From Citrobacter youngae (GTDB lineage Bacteria; Pseudomonadota; Gammaproteobacteria; Enterobacterales; Enterobacteriaceae): DNA of 61,956 nucleotides. The stretch is from assembly GCF_003818115.1 (NCBI RefSeq), contig NZ_RPOI01000028.1, forward strand, positions 1 through 61,956, in the 5' to 3' direction. The notes under the pieces were generated by a model. That model had not been told where the DNA came from. It saw nothing but the letters and a program-made list of their open reading frames with translations, and searched no databases. Shown here in pieces: positions 1 through 8,965 of this stretch (its first letter is position 1; each line of letters opens with the position of its first letter). Position numbers and translations under genes: made by a program.

Positions 1-49
1 AGCGATACATTGAGCTAACCGATACTAATGAACCGTGAGGCTTAACCTT
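1..49 (+). rRNA. rrl: 23S rRNA, 3' end (partial)
   Basis: The first 49 bases match the conserved 3' terminus of enterobacterial 23S rRNA, ending in GGCTTAACCTT. The rest lies outside the window. The 92-base spacer to the first 5S gene carries RNA-processing sequence and no gene. Confidence 0.95.
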
Positions 50-141
50 ACAACGCCGAAGGTGTTTTGGCGGAATTGAGACGATTTTCAGCATTGATTA
101 CAGATGACATCAGAACGCAGAAGCGGTCTGATAACAGAATT

Positions 142-261
142 TGCCTGGCGGCTGTAGCGCGGTGGTCCCACCTGACCCCATGCCGAACTCAGAAGTGAAA
201 CGCCGTAGCGCCGATGGTAGTGTGGGGTCTCCCCATGCGAGAGTAGGGAACTGCCAGGCAT
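142..261 (+). rRNA. rrfD: 5S rRNA, first copy
   Basis: A 120-base 5S gene beginning TGCCTGGCGG and ending CTGCCAGGCAT, with the usual CCCCATGCCGAACTCAG core. The ends pair to form helix I. It lies downstream of 23S and upstream of tRNA-Thr. The order 5S, tRNA-Thr, 5S is that of E. coli rrnD, and the next gene (yhdZ) is also the rrnD neighbour, so the rrnD assignment rests on context. Confidence 0.97.
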
Positions 262-273
262 CAAATTTAGTGT

Positions 274-349
274 GCTGATATGGCTCAGTTGGTAGAGCGC
301 ACCCTTGGTAAGGGTGAGGTCCCCAGTTCGACTCTGGGTATCAGCACCA
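274..349 (+). tRNA. thrV: tRNA-Thr (anticodon GGT)
   Basis: A 76-base cloverleaf. The acceptor stem GCTGATA pairs with TATCAGC, the D-loop contains AGTTGGTAGAGC, the anticodon loop reads TTGGTAA (anticodon GGT, reads ACC/ACT), the T-loop is GTTCGACTC, and CCA is encoded. It lies between two 5S genes, as thrV does in E. coli rrnD, and must be processed from the rRNA transcript. Confidence 0.97.
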
Positions 350-385
350 GTTTTTCGGTTAAAGTTCGGCACTTAGAAAAGAATT

Positions 386-505
386 TGTCTGGCGGCTGTA
401 GCGCGGTGGTCCCACCTGACCCCATGCCGAACTCAGAAGTGAAACGCCGTAGCGCCGATGGTAGTGTGGGGTCTCCCCATGCGAGAGTAGGGAACTGCCA
501 GACAT
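386..505 (+). rRNA. rrfF: 5S rRNA, second copy
   Basis: A second 120-base 5S gene. It is identical to the first over its length except for two helix I positions: TGTCTGG instead of TGCCTGG at the 5' end, and CCAGACAT instead of CCAGGCAT at the 3' end. The two changes compensate (C-G becomes T-A), so the helix is preserved. Both copies follow the same GAATTT hexamer, which fits duplication of a 5S unit. Confidence 0.96.
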
Positions 506-515
506 CAAATAAAAA

Positions 516-552
516 CAAAAGGCTCAGTCGAAAGACTGGGCCTTTTGTTTTA
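516..552 (+). terminator. rrn terminator T1
   Basis: The sequence reads AAAAGGCTCAGTCG, AAAG, then ACTGGGCCTTTTG followed by TTTTAT. It is the classic rrn T1 hairpin with its T-tract, 11 bases after the second 5S gene. Confidence 0.93.
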
Positions 553-659
553 TCTGTTGTTTGTCGGCGAGCGCTCTCCTGAGGAGGACAAATCCGCCGG
601 GAGCGGATTTGAACGTTGCGCAGCAACGGCCCGGAGGGTGGCGGGCAGGACGCCCGCCA

Positions 660-717
660 TAAACTGCCAGACATCAAATCAAACAAAAAGGCCATCCGTT
701 AGGGGGGCCTTTTTGCT
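660..717 (+). terminator. rrn T2 region, with a leftover 5S tail
   Basis: AAAAAGGCC and GGCCTTTTT flank ATCCGTTAGGGG, giving a second rho-independent terminator. Just upstream, AACTGCCAGACATCAAAT repeats the last bases of the second 5S gene and its flank, a degenerate 5S end as in other rrn operons. It also guards against read-through into the convergent yhdZ. Confidence 0.8.
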
Positions 718-733
718 TTCAGTTCGTTGAAAT

Positions 734-1492
734 TTAATGGATAACCTGCGACAAGAAGGCGCGTGTGCGTTCAGATTTGGGATGAGCAAAAAACTCATCC
801 GGTGGCGCCTGTTCAACAATCTCACCAAGATCCATAAAGATCACCCGGTCAGCCACTGTGCGGGCAAAGCCCATTTCATGGGTTACACACAGCATGGTCA
901 TGCCCGACTGCGCCAGACCTATCATGGTATCCAGCACTTCTTTTACCATTTCAGGATCTAACGCTGATGTGGGTTCATCAAACAACATGATTTTGGGTTT
1001 CATGCACAGCGAGCGTGCAATGGCCACGCGCTGTTGTTGCCCGCCAGAGATTTGCCCGGGATATTTATGCGCATGTTCAGCAATGCGAACTCGCTCAAGA
1101 TAGTGCATTGCCAAAGCCTCCGCCTCTTTTTTCGGCATCTTTTGCACCCAGATAGGCGCCAGTGTGCAGTTTTGTAGGACCGTCAAATGAGGAAAGAGAT
1201 TAAAGTGCTGAAAGACCATGCCAACTTCTTGTCGGACGCGCTCAATATTGCGGATGTCCTCATTGAGTTCAATTCCATCCACCACAATACGTCCTTGCTG
1301 ATGCTCTTCCAGATGGTTAATACAGCGGATGGTTGTCGATTTACCTGAGCCGGAAGGCCCGCACAATACGATACGTTCTCCCTGCTTTACCTTCAGGTTG
1401 ATGTTCTTCAGGACGTGAAATTGCCCGTACCATTTGTTGACGTTTTCCAGCGTAATCATCGCGTCGGTAGACGGCATTACTAGTTGGCTCAT
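734..1492 (-). CDS. yhdZ: Amino-acid ABC transporter ATP-binding subunit YhdZ
   Basis: A 252-residue ATPase of a polar amino-acid ABC importer (GlnQ/HisP type). Visible parts are Walker A GPSGSGKS (residues 45-52), the signature ISGGQQQR, and Walker [11 protein letters not shown], followed by the switch histidine in CVTHEMGFA. Length equals E. coli YhdZ. It is the last gene of yhdWXYZ, with 7 bases separating it from yhdY. It should power uptake through the YhdX/YhdY channel. The substrate is unknown; Rhizobium AapJQMP (general L-amino acids) is the closest characterised relative. Confidence 0.95.
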   Translation of the reverse strand: MSQLVMPSTDAMITLENVNKWYGQFHVLKNINLKVKQGERIVLCGPSGSGKSTTIRCINHLEEHQQGRIVVDGIELNEDIRNIERVRQEVGMVFQHFNLFPHLTVLQNCTLAPIWVQKMPKKEAEALAMHYLERVRIAEHAHKYPGQISGGQQQRVAIARSLCMKPKIMLFDEPTSALDPEMVKEVLDTMIGLAQSGMTMLCVTHEMGFARTVADRVIFMDLGEIVEQAPPDEFFAHPKSERTRAFLSQVIH

Positions 1493-1499
1493 AAATTCC

Positions 1500-2606
1500 T
1501 CAGTGCGGTGTACGCCCGGTGTTAAAACGTTTTTCCAGATGTTGGCTGTAACGCGACATACTGAAACAGAAGATCCAGTAAATCAGTGCAGCGAAAACAT
1601 ATCCTTCTGTCGACATACCCAGCCACGCAGGGTCCACAGTTGCCTGCTGCACGCTACTGAAGAGATCAAACAGACCGATGATAATGACCAGACTGGTATC
1701 CTTGAACAGGGCGATAATCGTGTTAACCAGGCCAGGGATAACCAGCTTGAGGGCTTGCGGAAGAATGACCAGCCCCTGAGTTTTCCAGTATCCTAACGCC
1801 AGTGATTCGGCGGCTTCATACTGACCTTTTGGCAGGGCTTGTAGCCCCCCGCGAACCACTTCTGCGACATAGGCCGACTGGAAAAGAATAACGCCGACCA
1901 GGGCCCGGATAAGCTTGTCGATACTGGTTCCTTCGGACATAAACAGAGGAAGCATGACCGAGGACATAAACAGAACGGTAATCAACGGCACACCGCGCCA
2001 GAACTCAATGAAAATGACGGATAAAACCCGCACGACTGGCATATGGGAACGACGTCCCAGCGCCAGTAAAATGCCCCATGGAAGTGCGCCTGCAATCCCC
2101 ACGGATGCGATAATTAGAGTCAGTGTTAATCCACCCCACTGCCGGGTTTCTACGCGCTCCAGCCCGAAAAAACCCCCGTACATCAGCCACCAAACCACCA
2201 CTGGATAAACGACGGCCCAGACAGCGATATAGCGGCCACGATGCGGGATTGTTTTCAAGAACATGGGAACGATAGACAGCAAACCAATTATCAGGGCCAG
2301 ATTTACACGCCAGCGCTGATCGTGGGGATAAAGTCCATACATGAATTGCCCAAAGCGTTCATGGATGAAAACCCAGCAGGCCCCGGCTTTGGTACAGTCT
2401 GCTCGGGTTGAACCGACCCAGTTGGCCTGAAAGAATACCCAGTTCAACAGTGGCGGAAGAAATGACCAAATCAGCCATACGCATAGCAGGGTGAGCAGGC
2501 TATTGGACCAACTGGAGAACAGGTTTTTACGCACCCAGAGTAGGCTGCGGCTTGCCGGATTACTGCGCTGGCGTGAGGGGTGAGACAGCAGGGCTTTTGT
2601 CATCAT
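1500..2606 (-). CDS. yhdY: Amino-acid ABC transporter permease YhdY
   Basis: A 368-residue inner-membrane permease of the HisM/AapM type. Several hydrophobic helices are visible. The cytoplasmic coupling (EAA) loop reads [15 protein letters not shown] near residue 264, with [10 protein letters not shown] before it. The long N-terminal extension is typical of AapM-like permeases. It pairs with YhdX in the channel. The start lies 6 bases downstream of the yhdX stop, so translation is probably coupled. Confidence 0.94.
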   Translation of the reverse strand: MMTKALLSHPSRQRSNPASRSLLWVRKNLFSSWSNSLLTLLCVWLIWSFLPPLLNWVFFQANWVGSTRADCTKAGACWVFIHERFGQFMYGLYPHDQRWRVNLALIIGLLSIVPMFLKTIPHRGRYIAVWAVVYPVVVWWLMYGGFFGLERVETRQWGGLTLTLIIASVGIAGALPWGILLALGRRSHMPVVRVLSVIFIEFWRGVPLITVLFMSSVMLPLFMSEGTSIDKLIRALVGVILFQSAYVAEVVRGGLQALPKGQYEAAESLALGYWKTQGLVILPQALKLVIPGLVNTIIALFKDTSLVIIIGLFDLFSSVQQATVDPAWLGMSTEGYVFAALIYWIFCFSMSRYSQHLEKRFNTGRTPH

Positions 2607-2612
2607 GGCTCC

Positions 2613-3794
2613 TTAGCGCTCAATCAGTGCAATACGGCGGTTATAAATATTCATCAGCAAAGAAATACTCAGACTAATGATCAGGTATACCGACATGGTG
2701 ATGGCGATCGTTTCAATGGCTTGCCCTGTTTGATTGAGTACCGTGCCGGCAAACAGTGAAACCATGTCCGGGTAGCCAATGGCGGCCGCAAGAGAAGAGT
2801 TTTTGACGATGTTCAGATACTGGCTGGTCAGTGGGGGAATGATGACGCGCAGTGCCTGTGGGATGATTACCTGGCGTAGTGTCACCGGATTTGGCAGACC
2901 CAGCGAGCGTGCGGCTTCATGTTGGCCATAAGGAACGGCCTGAATTCCCGCCCGAATAATTTCTGCAATAAATGCCGAGGTGTACACCGAAAGCGCCAGA
3001 GTCAGTGCTGCCAGTTCGGGAATAAGCACCATACCGCCACGGAAGTTAAACCCGCGCAGTTCAGGGATATCCCAGTGCAGCGCCGCACCGAAAATCCAAT
3101 GTGAAATCATCGGTAGAAACACGATTAGCATCAGGGCTGTTGGCCATGTTCGGCGCAGCTGGCCTGTTTTGGTCTGGTGCATTTTGTTGAAGCGAAATAA
3201 CCCAATGGTGATGATGACGGCAAGCATGATTGCGGCACAGAAGGTAATCAGGCCTTCTCCCATCTGTGGTGCCGGAATGTAGAGCCCTCGATTGCTCAGA
3301 AAGACCAGATCCAGGGCACTAACAGCCTGCCGCGGTCCGGGCAAATTCCGCAATACGGCAAAATACCAAAAGAAGATCTGCAGCAATGGCGGGATATTGC
3401 GGAACGTTTCGATATAAATCGTAGAGAGCTTTCGTAGTAACCAGTTATCCGACAGCCGTGCCAACCCGAGAAAAAAGCCGAGAAATGATGCGAAAACAAT
3501 GCACAACGCAGAGACTAATAGCGTATTAAGCAGACCGACGATAAAGACGCGGCCATATGTATCGCCTTGCTCGTAATCAATCAGATGCTGGACGATACCA
3601 AATCCGGCACTGCGTTCGAGAAAAGAAAATCCCGAGGTAATACCGCGACTGCTCAGGTTATTAATGGTGTTATGAATGAGATAGATCGCAATGCTAACGA
3701 CCGCAATCACAGCGAGTATTTGAAATAACCAGGCGCGGACCGCAGGGTTAGAAAAGGATAACGATCCTTTTACGTTTGAGCGGCGATGGGACAT
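2613..3794 (-). CDS. yhdX: Amino-acid ABC transporter permease YhdX
   Basis: I chose the start MSHRRSNVKG at 3794, giving 393 residues, the length of E. coli YhdX. The frame opens 21 codons earlier, but the chosen ATG has a fitting AGG-type ribosome site (CGAGGTTTTC) before it. This is an AapQ-like permease with an N-terminal membrane helix, a large periplasmic insert, YIETFRNIPPLLQ and the coupling loop HEAARSLGLPNP. It forms the membrane channel with YhdY. A 69-base gap holding a strong hairpin separates it from yhdW. Confidence 0.93.
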   Translation of the reverse strand: MSHRRSNVKGSLSFSNPAVRAWLFQILAVIAVVSIAIYLIHNTINNLSSRGITSGFSFLERSAGFGIVQHLIDYEQGDTYGRVFIVGLLNTLLVSALCIVFASFLGFFLGLARLSDNWLLRKLSTIYIETFRNIPPLLQIFFWYFAVLRNLPGPRQAVSALDLVFLSNRGLYIPAPQMGEGLITFCAAIMLAVIITIGLFRFNKMHQTKTGQLRRTWPTALMLIVFLPMISHWIFGAALHWDIPELRGFNFRGGMVLIPELAALTLALSVYTSAFIAEIIRAGIQAVPYGQHEAARSLGLPNPVTLRQVIIPQALRVIIPPLTSQYLNIVKNSSLAAAIGYPDMVSLFAGTVLNQTGQAIETIAITMSVYLIISLSISLLMNIYNRRIALIER

Positions 3795-3825
3795 AAGAAA
3801 ACCTCGGTAACTATGACTCTGGGCT

Positions 3826-3847
3826 GAGCGCCGCAGTTGCGGCGCTC
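3826..3847 (-). other. Intercistronic hairpin between yhdW and yhdX
   Basis: GAGCGCCGC and GCGGCGCTC form a perfect 9-bp stem around the loop AGTT. No T-run follows. Stable stems just after the binding-protein gene are common in ABC importer operons, where they protect the upstream message. That role is inferred here. Confidence 0.6.
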
Positions 3848-3863
3848 GTTGCATCACTGCGCA

Positions 3864-4889
3864 TTAGCGCACGGGTGGTGCATACTGAATGCCACCGTTA
3901 TTCCAGAGGTTGTTCTGCCCACGCTTGATCTTCAGCGGGCTTTCCGATCCAACGTTACGCTCAAAGATCTCCGAGTAGTTACCTACCTGCTTGATAATGT
4001 TATAAGCCCATTTGTTATCAAGTTTCAGATCCTTGCCATAATCCCCCTCTTTACCTAGCAGGTGCGCCATATCCGGTGTTGCAGGATTTGCCGCTTTTTC
4101 GTCAACATTTTTCGAGTTAACCCCCATCTCTTCGGCGTTCAGCATAGCGAACAACGTCCAGCGAACAATCGAGAACCACTCGTCGTCACCACGACGCACG
4201 ACTGGCCCCAGTGGCTCTTTAGAAATAACTTCTGGCAGTACAATCCATTCAGCGGGGTTGCTCAGTTTGATCCGCAGGGCGTACAACTGAGACTGGTCGG
4301 AGGCTAGTGTATCGCAGCGCCCTGATTCGAGAGCTTTAGCGGACTCATCAGAACGGTCAAAGGTGACAGGGGTATACTTCATGTTATTGGCTTTAAAGTA
4401 GTCGGCCACATTCAGTTCAGTATCTGTTCCTGCCTGAATACAAACCGTTGCGCCATCCAGCTCTTTAGCGCTCTTCAGGCCCGCTTTATTGTGGGTAAGA
4501 AAACCGATGCCGTCGTAATACGTTACGCCAGTGAAAGACATTCCCATTCCGGCATCGCGAGAAGAGGTCCATGTGGTATTACGGGAAAGCATATCGACCT
4601 CACCAGACTGTAACGCGGTGAAGCGTTCTTTGGCGGTGAGTGGGGTATATTTTACTTTGCTGTCATCACCAAATACGGCAGCGGCAACGCCACGACATAC
4701 ATCGACATCAATACCTGAGAACTTACCGCTTGCATCAGCGTAAGAAAAACCAGGCAGGCCATCACTGATACCACATTGCACAAAACCCTTTTTCTGTACG
4801 GCATCGAGAGTTGCGCCGGCATGTGCCTGATTTGCAACCGCAAGCAGCACGCCGGCCGCAGCCAGGCTGGCTATTATCATCTTTTTCAT
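3864..4889 (-). CDS. yhdW: Periplasmic amino-acid-binding protein YhdW
   Basis: A 341-residue solute-binding protein of family 3 (AapJ-like). The signal peptide is clear: MKKMIIASLAAAGVLLAVAN followed by QAHA and likely cleavage before GATLD. Family features include GLPGFSYAD, GKFSGIDVDVCRGVAAAVFG and RFTALQSGEVD. The frame is intact. The start has AGGA 6 bases upstream. It is the first gene of yhdWXYZ, lies behind a sigma54-type promoter, and should deliver amino acids to YhdX/YhdY. The ligand is unknown. Confidence 0.94.
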   Translation of the reverse strand: MKKMIIASLAAAGVLLAVANQAHAGATLDAVQKKGFVQCGISDGLPGFSYADASGKFSGIDVDVCRGVAAAVFGDDSKVKYTPLTAKERFTALQSGEVDMLSRNTTWTSSRDAGMGMSFTGVTYYDGIGFLTHNKAGLKSAKELDGATVCIQAGTDTELNVADYFKANNMKYTPVTFDRSDESAKALESGRCDTLASDQSQLYALRIKLSNPAEWIVLPEVISKEPLGPVVRRGDDEWFSIVRWTLFAMLNAEEMGVNSKNVDEKAANPATPDMAHLLGKEGDYGKDLKLDNKWAYNIIKQVGNYSEIFERNVGSESPLKIKRGQNNLWNNGGIQYAPPVR

Positions 4890-4974
4890 AGAGCATCCTG
4901 TGTGGAGGAATTATTGTTATGGAAACGTTCTGAAAACGTCTTTTACCTGTCTGTGGCTATGGCCATACTCTTCT

Positions 4975-4993
4975 AAGCAAAGGTAGTGCCAGG
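4975..4993 (-). promoter_or_regulatory. Sigma54-type promoter of yhdWXYZ
   Basis: On the minus strand the sequence reads CTGGCACTACCTTTGCT. TGGCAC, five bases, then TTGCT fits the sigma54 consensus (TGGCAC-N5-TTGCA/T) at both the -24 GG and -12 GC elements with exact spacing. Transcription would start near 4965, about 75 bases before yhdW. In E. coli this operon is reported to respond to nitrogen limitation, which agrees. Confidence 0.8.
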
Positions 4994-5048
4994 TTTTTGC
5001 GCACGATTATTCGACGCAATATGCAGAGTGTAGACAGGAAAGAATAAA

Positions 5049-5070
5049 TGCAGCGCCCTGAAGTGGTGCA
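5049..5070 (-). promoter_or_regulatory. Candidate NtrC-binding site upstream of yhdW
   Basis: On the minus strand TGCACC begins a site about 100 bases before the inferred start point. This is a perfect NtrC half-site; the other half (5054-5059) matches only about half of its positions. The distance is typical for an NtrC enhancer. It is one strong half-site only, so this remains a prediction. Confidence 0.5.
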
Positions 5071-5126
5071 AAATTGAAACGTAAGCCACATTTCGGCGCA
5101 AAAAATTTAAAAATAAGACAGGACGC

Positions 5127-5246
5127 ATGATAACGATTTCGGGCGTGAATATCCGTAGCGTGAGAATAATGAAAGGGATGTGCGTTATAATGAAGAATAC
5201 AGAAAATGCTAATTTGAGTTCATGGATATGTGAAGCGAATCTATAA
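5127..5246 (+). CDS. Possible 39-residue small ORF
   Basis: ATG at 5127 opens a 39-codon frame (MITISGVNIRS to CEANL) with AGGA four bases upstream, in the intergenic region between yhdW and yhdV. I recognise no homologue and no signal or membrane segment. The sequence is AT-rich and the frame may be chance. The rest of 4890-5349 holds only the yhdW control region. Confidence 0.15.
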   Translation: MITISGVNIRSVRIMKGMCVIMKNTENANLSSWICEANL

Positions 5247-5314
5247 TAATTTTATTTTATGAATGATGCCATGAACTAACATTTTGTCTTATATTAAGAT
5301 TTAATTCGTATTGC

Positions 5315-5343
5315 TAAAAGCGCGGTAACGGCCGCGCTTTTAT
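5315..5343 (-). terminator. Terminator after yhdV
   Basis: AAAAGCGCGG, TAACG, GCCGCGCTTTT forms a GC-rich stem flanked by A- and T-runs. It lies just after the yhdV stop and could work in both directions. Confidence 0.85.
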
Positions 5344-5349
5344 GATTTT

Positions 5350-5571
5350 TTATTTCGTCAAGGCAACTATCCCAAGCGTCAAGCCGGCAACAGCGGCTGC
5401 ACCACCGGCTATCGCTCCTGCAGTTTCCCAGTTATCCTGCGTGGTGCCTTTCATACAGGTATTGGTATGAACCAGACGCCCTTGATCGTCATAGACAGGC
5501 ACACAAGGGGAATCGTGTGCACAGCCAGCCAGTAATGCGGTAAGCAGTGCAACGGGTATTAATCTTTTCAT
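5350..5571 (-). CDS. yhdV: Small outer-membrane lipoprotein YhdV
   Basis: A 73-residue lipoprotein. The signal MKRLIPVALLTALLAGC has a lipobox LLAGC with the acylated cysteine at position 17. Residue +2 is Ala, which favours the outer membrane. The C-terminal half is a glycine/alanine-zipper segment (GAIAGGAAAVAGLTLGIVAL) that could insert in or line a membrane. Two further cysteines (C22, C39) might form a disulfide. Its function is unknown. It is a monocistronic gene with its own terminator. Confidence 0.9.
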   Translation of the reverse strand: MKRLIPVALLTALLAGCAHDSPCVPVYDDQGRLVHTNTCMKGTTQDNWETAGAIAGGAAAVAGLTLGIVALTK

Positions 5572-5805
5572 GGTGTTACCTCAAAAATAAGCGTTTCGCT
5601 AATTGAGCAAAGGTAAACGCTCAGCCATCTGCGAACTCGACTGCTATTTTACCACTGCTTAAAAAAAGACTGACATGAGGAATAATCTCAATTCATGTGG
5701 ATTGTAAAAATAATGGATAAAATGGGGCACCTGAAAGTTTGTTCTGCAATGCTTCAGCAAAATTAAATGTCTATCTCATTAATAAATAAAGAACTCATCA
5801 TCATG

Positions 5806-5836
5806 TAAAAAGGCGTCCGTAGACGCCTTTATTTTA
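5806..5836 (-). terminator. Terminator of acrEF
   Basis: AAAAAGGCGTC, CGT, AGACGCCTTTATTTT forms a strong stem with flanking A/T runs, directly after the acrF stop. Confidence 0.88.
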
Positions 5837-5840
5837 CAAA

Positions 5841-8800
5841 TTAATCGTTGTGCCGACTAAAACGCCGTCTCACGACAACAAAGAAGACGGGGACGAAGAA
5901 GATAGCCAACAATGTTGCGGTCAGCATTCCTCCCATAACGCCTGTACCGACCGCATTCTGCGCACCACTACCTGCTCCGTGACTGATAACCAGAGGCATA
6001 ACCCCCAGAATAAAGGCCAGGGATGTCATCAGGATAGGGCGAAGACGCATGCGCGACGCCTCCAGAGTGGCTTCTATCAATCCTTTGCCCTCTTTATCCA
6101 TCAGGTCTTTGGCAAATTCGACGATCAGGATGGCGTTCTTAGCCGAGAGGCCGATAGTAGTTAGCAGACCCACCTGGAAGTAGACGTCGTTATTCATCCC
6201 GCGCAGTGATGCTGCCAACAATGCGCCTACAACACCGAGCGGTACAACCAGCATCACTGAGAAAGGAATAGACCAGCTTTCATACAATGCGGCAAGGCAA
6301 AGGAAGACAACGATTAGCGAGATGGCATACAGCGCAGGCGCCTGGTTACCCGACAGCCTTTCTTGATAGGACATTCCTGTCCAGTCATGACCAATACCAT
6401 TCGGCAGTTTTTCCGCCAGACTTTCCATCAGCGCCATTGCTTCACCGGTACTTCGCCCTGGTGCCGCTTCGCCCAGTATTTCCATGGATGGCATGCCGTT
6501 GTAACGCTCCAGGCGCGGTGAGCCGTAAACCCAATGCGATGCGCTGAACGCAGAGAACGGAACCATTTCGCCATTGGCACTGCGGATATACAGATTACTG
6601 ATGTCCGTTGGCAGCATGCGGTATTTAGCATCCGCCTGAACGTACACTTTCTTCACTCGGCCGTGGTCAATAAAGTCATTGACGTAATAGCCGCCCAACG
6701 ATGCAGAGATGGTCTCGTTAATGTCCGACAGCGAAACGCCCAGTGCTTGTGCTTTCTCCTGATCGACATCCAGTTTGAACTGAGGGGTATCTTCCAGGCC
6801 GTTCGGACGCACGCGGACTAACAAATCTGGGTGTTTAGCCACCATACCCAGCAGTTGGTTACGGGCTTGCGTTAATGCCGTATGTCCCAGACCGCCCTGA
6901 TCGATCAGCTCGAAGTCGAAGCCGGTTGCAGTACCCAATTCAACAATCGCCGGCATGTTGAAGGGGAAGACCAGGCCATCGCGGATTTGGCTGAAGGCGC
7001 GAGTGGCGCGTGCAATAACCGCTTCGGCGCTGTTTTCCTCTCCGCTACGCTCATCCCAGGGCTTGAGGCTGACGAACGCCAGACCTGAGTTTTGTCCCTG
7101 ACCGCTGAAGCTAAAGCCGTTAACCGTGAAGACGCTTGCGACGTTAGCTTTCTCATTGTTCAGATAATACTGGGTGACCTGATCCAGCACTTTCTGGGTG
7201 CGCTCTTGTGTTGCCCCCGCCGGGAGCTGAATCATGGTCATAAATACGCCCTGATCTTCTTCCGGCAGGAAGGAGGTCGGTAGACGCATAAACAGCACCG
7301 CCATGCCGATCACGATGATCAGGTAGACAACCAGGTAACGCCCGGTTTTACGCACAATACCGCTGACACTATTGGTGTAGTGGTTGACGCTGTGATCGAA
7401 TTTGGCATTAAACCAGCCAAAGAAACCGCTTTTTTTCTCGTGATGTTCAGCCGATACCGGCTTCAGCAGCGTTGCGCAAAGCGCGGGAGTCAGGATCAGC
7501 GCGACCAGAACAGAAAGCGCCATGGCGGAAACAATGGTGATGGAGAACTGCCGGTAGATAGCACCTGTCGACCCACCAAAGAAGGCCATCGGGATAAAGA
7601 CCGCAGACAGCACCATGGCGATGCCGACCAGCGCTCCCTGAATTTGTGACATGGATTTTTCCGTCGCCTCTTTAGGCGGCAGATTATCTTCCATCATCAC
7701 ACGTTCGACGTTTTCCACTACCACTATCGCATCATCGACCAATAGACCGATGGCGAGCACCATCCCGAACATCGTCAGGGTGTTTATTGAGTAGCCAAAC
7801 GCGGCCAGTACGGCAAATGTGCCTAACAATACGACGGGGACAGCGATGGTTGGAATAAGCGTTGCCCGGATGTTCTGCAGGAACAAATACATGACCAGGA
7901 ACACCAGCACGATCGCCTCAAACAGCGTTTTTACCACTTCGTGGATGGAGATGGTCACAAACGGCGTGGTGTCGTACGGATAGACCACCTTCATTCCCTG
8001 CGGGAAGAACGGTTGCAACTCAGCCAGTTTGGCTTTGATAGCGTTAGCGGTATCCAGCGCGTTTGCCCCGGTTGCCAGCTTAATACCGAGGCCGGACGCA
8101 GGCTTACCGTTAATACGCGCCACCACGTTGTAGTTCTCACCACCCAACTCGATCCGCGCAACGTCCTTCAGGTGAACAACTGAACCATCGCTGTTTACGC
8201 GTAAAGTGACTTTGCCGAACTCTTCAGGATCTTTCAGTCGCGTTTGCGCAATGATAGAAGCGTTAAGCTGCTGGTTAGGTAATGCTGGCGTACCGCCTAA
8301 CTGACCTGCGGCGATCTGATCGTTCTGGACCTTCAACTGATTGATCACATCAACCGGCGTAAGCTGGTACTTGTTCAGCAAGTTCGCATCCAGCCAGATG
8401 CGCATAGCATACTGTGCACCAAACAGCTGTACGTCACCCACGCCATTAAGACGACTGATTGAGTCTTTAACGTTAGAGGCAACGTAGTCGGAAATATCAT
8501 CCTGTGTGGTTTGCGGGTTATCAGAAACAAACCCCGCGACCATTAAAAAACTGCTGCTGGATTTCTCAACGCCGATCCCCTGCTGCTGGACTTCCTGCGG
8601 CAGTAAAGGTGTGGCGAGCTGCAGTTTATTTTGCACCTGAACCTGGGCGATATCGGGGTCGGTACCGGACTGGAAGGTCAGCGTGATGGTCACACTTCCA
8701 GCGGAATCGCTGGTGGAGGACATATACATCAGGTTATCGATACCGTTCATATTCTGTTCGATAACCTGCGTAACAGTATCTTGTACCGTCTGCGCATCCG

Positions 8801-8954
8801 CACCTGGATAGGTTGCGGTAATAGCGACCGCAGGAGGTGCAATGGTTGGGTACTGCGCCACGGGGAGCTGCATGATTGCCAGAGCACCCGCCATCATCAG
8901 AATGATGGCCAGTACCCAGGCAAAGATAGGACGCCTGATAAAAAAGTTAGCCAT
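5841..8954 (-). CDS. acrF: RND multidrug efflux pump, inner-membrane transporter AcrF
   Basis: A 1037-residue RND transporter that should form a trimer exporting drugs and dyes with AcrE and TolC, driven by protons. The N-terminal [17 protein letters not shown] is diagnostic. The proton-relay pair sits in [18 protein letters not shown] (D407-D408 of AcrB numbering), and [13 protein letters not shown] follows. Twelve membrane segments with two large periplasmic loops match the family length (E. coli AcrF 1034). AcrF is chosen over AcrB because of its neighbours AcrE and AcrS. The gap to acrE is 11 bases. Confidence 0.95.
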   Translation of the reverse strand: MANFFIRRPIFAWVLAIILMMAGALAIMQLPVAQYPTIAPPAVAITATYPGADAQTVQDTVTQVIEQNMNGIDNLMYMSSTSDSAGSVTITLTFQSGTDPDIAQVQVQNKLQLATPLLPQEVQQQGIGVEKSSSSFLMVAGFVSDNPQTTQDDISDYVASNVKDSISRLNGVGDVQLFGAQYAMRIWLDANLLNKYQLTPVDVINQLKVQNDQIAAGQLGGTPALPNQQLNASIIAQTRLKDPEEFGKVTLRVNSDGSVVHLKDVARIELGGENYNVVARINGKPASGLGIKLATGANALDTANAIKAKLAELQPFFPQGMKVVYPYDTTPFVTISIHEVVKTLFEAIVLVFLVMYLFLQNIRATLIPTIAVPVVLLGTFAVLAAFGYSINTLTMFGMVLAIGLLVDDAIVVVENVERVMMEDNLPPKEATEKSMSQIQGALVGIAMVLSAVFIPMAFFGGSTGAIYRQFSITIVSAMALSVLVALILTPALCATLLKPVSAEHHEKKSGFFGWFNAKFDHSVNHYTNSVSGIVRKTGRYLVVYLIIVIGMAVLFMRLPTSFLPEEDQGVFMTMIQLPAGATQERTQKVLDQVTQYYLNNEKANVASVFTVNGFSFSGQGQNSGLAFVSLKPWDERSGEENSAEAVIARATRAFSQIRDGLVFPFNMPAIVELGTATGFDFELIDQGGLGHTALTQARNQLLGMVAKHPDLLVRVRPNGLEDTPQFKLDVDQEKAQALGVSLSDINETISASLGGYYVNDFIDHGRVKKVYVQADAKYRMLPTDISNLYIRSANGEMVPFSAFSASHWVYGSPRLERYNGMPSMEILGEAAPGRSTGEAMALMESLAEKLPNGIGHDWTGMSYQERLSGNQAPALYAISLIVVFLCLAALYESWSIPFSVMLVVPLGVVGALLAASLRGMNNDVYFQVGLLTTIGLSAKNAILIVEFAKDLMDKEGKGLIEATLEASRMRLRPILMTSLAFILGVMPLVISHGAGSGAQNAVGTGVMGGMLTATLLAIFFVPVFFVVVRRRFSRHND

Positions 8955-8965
8955 GTCCGGTTACC

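Noticed and set aside
88-730. Open frames within the 5S, tRNA and terminator region on both strands
   Set aside because: They overlap rRNA and tRNA genes and have no protein similarity I recognise.
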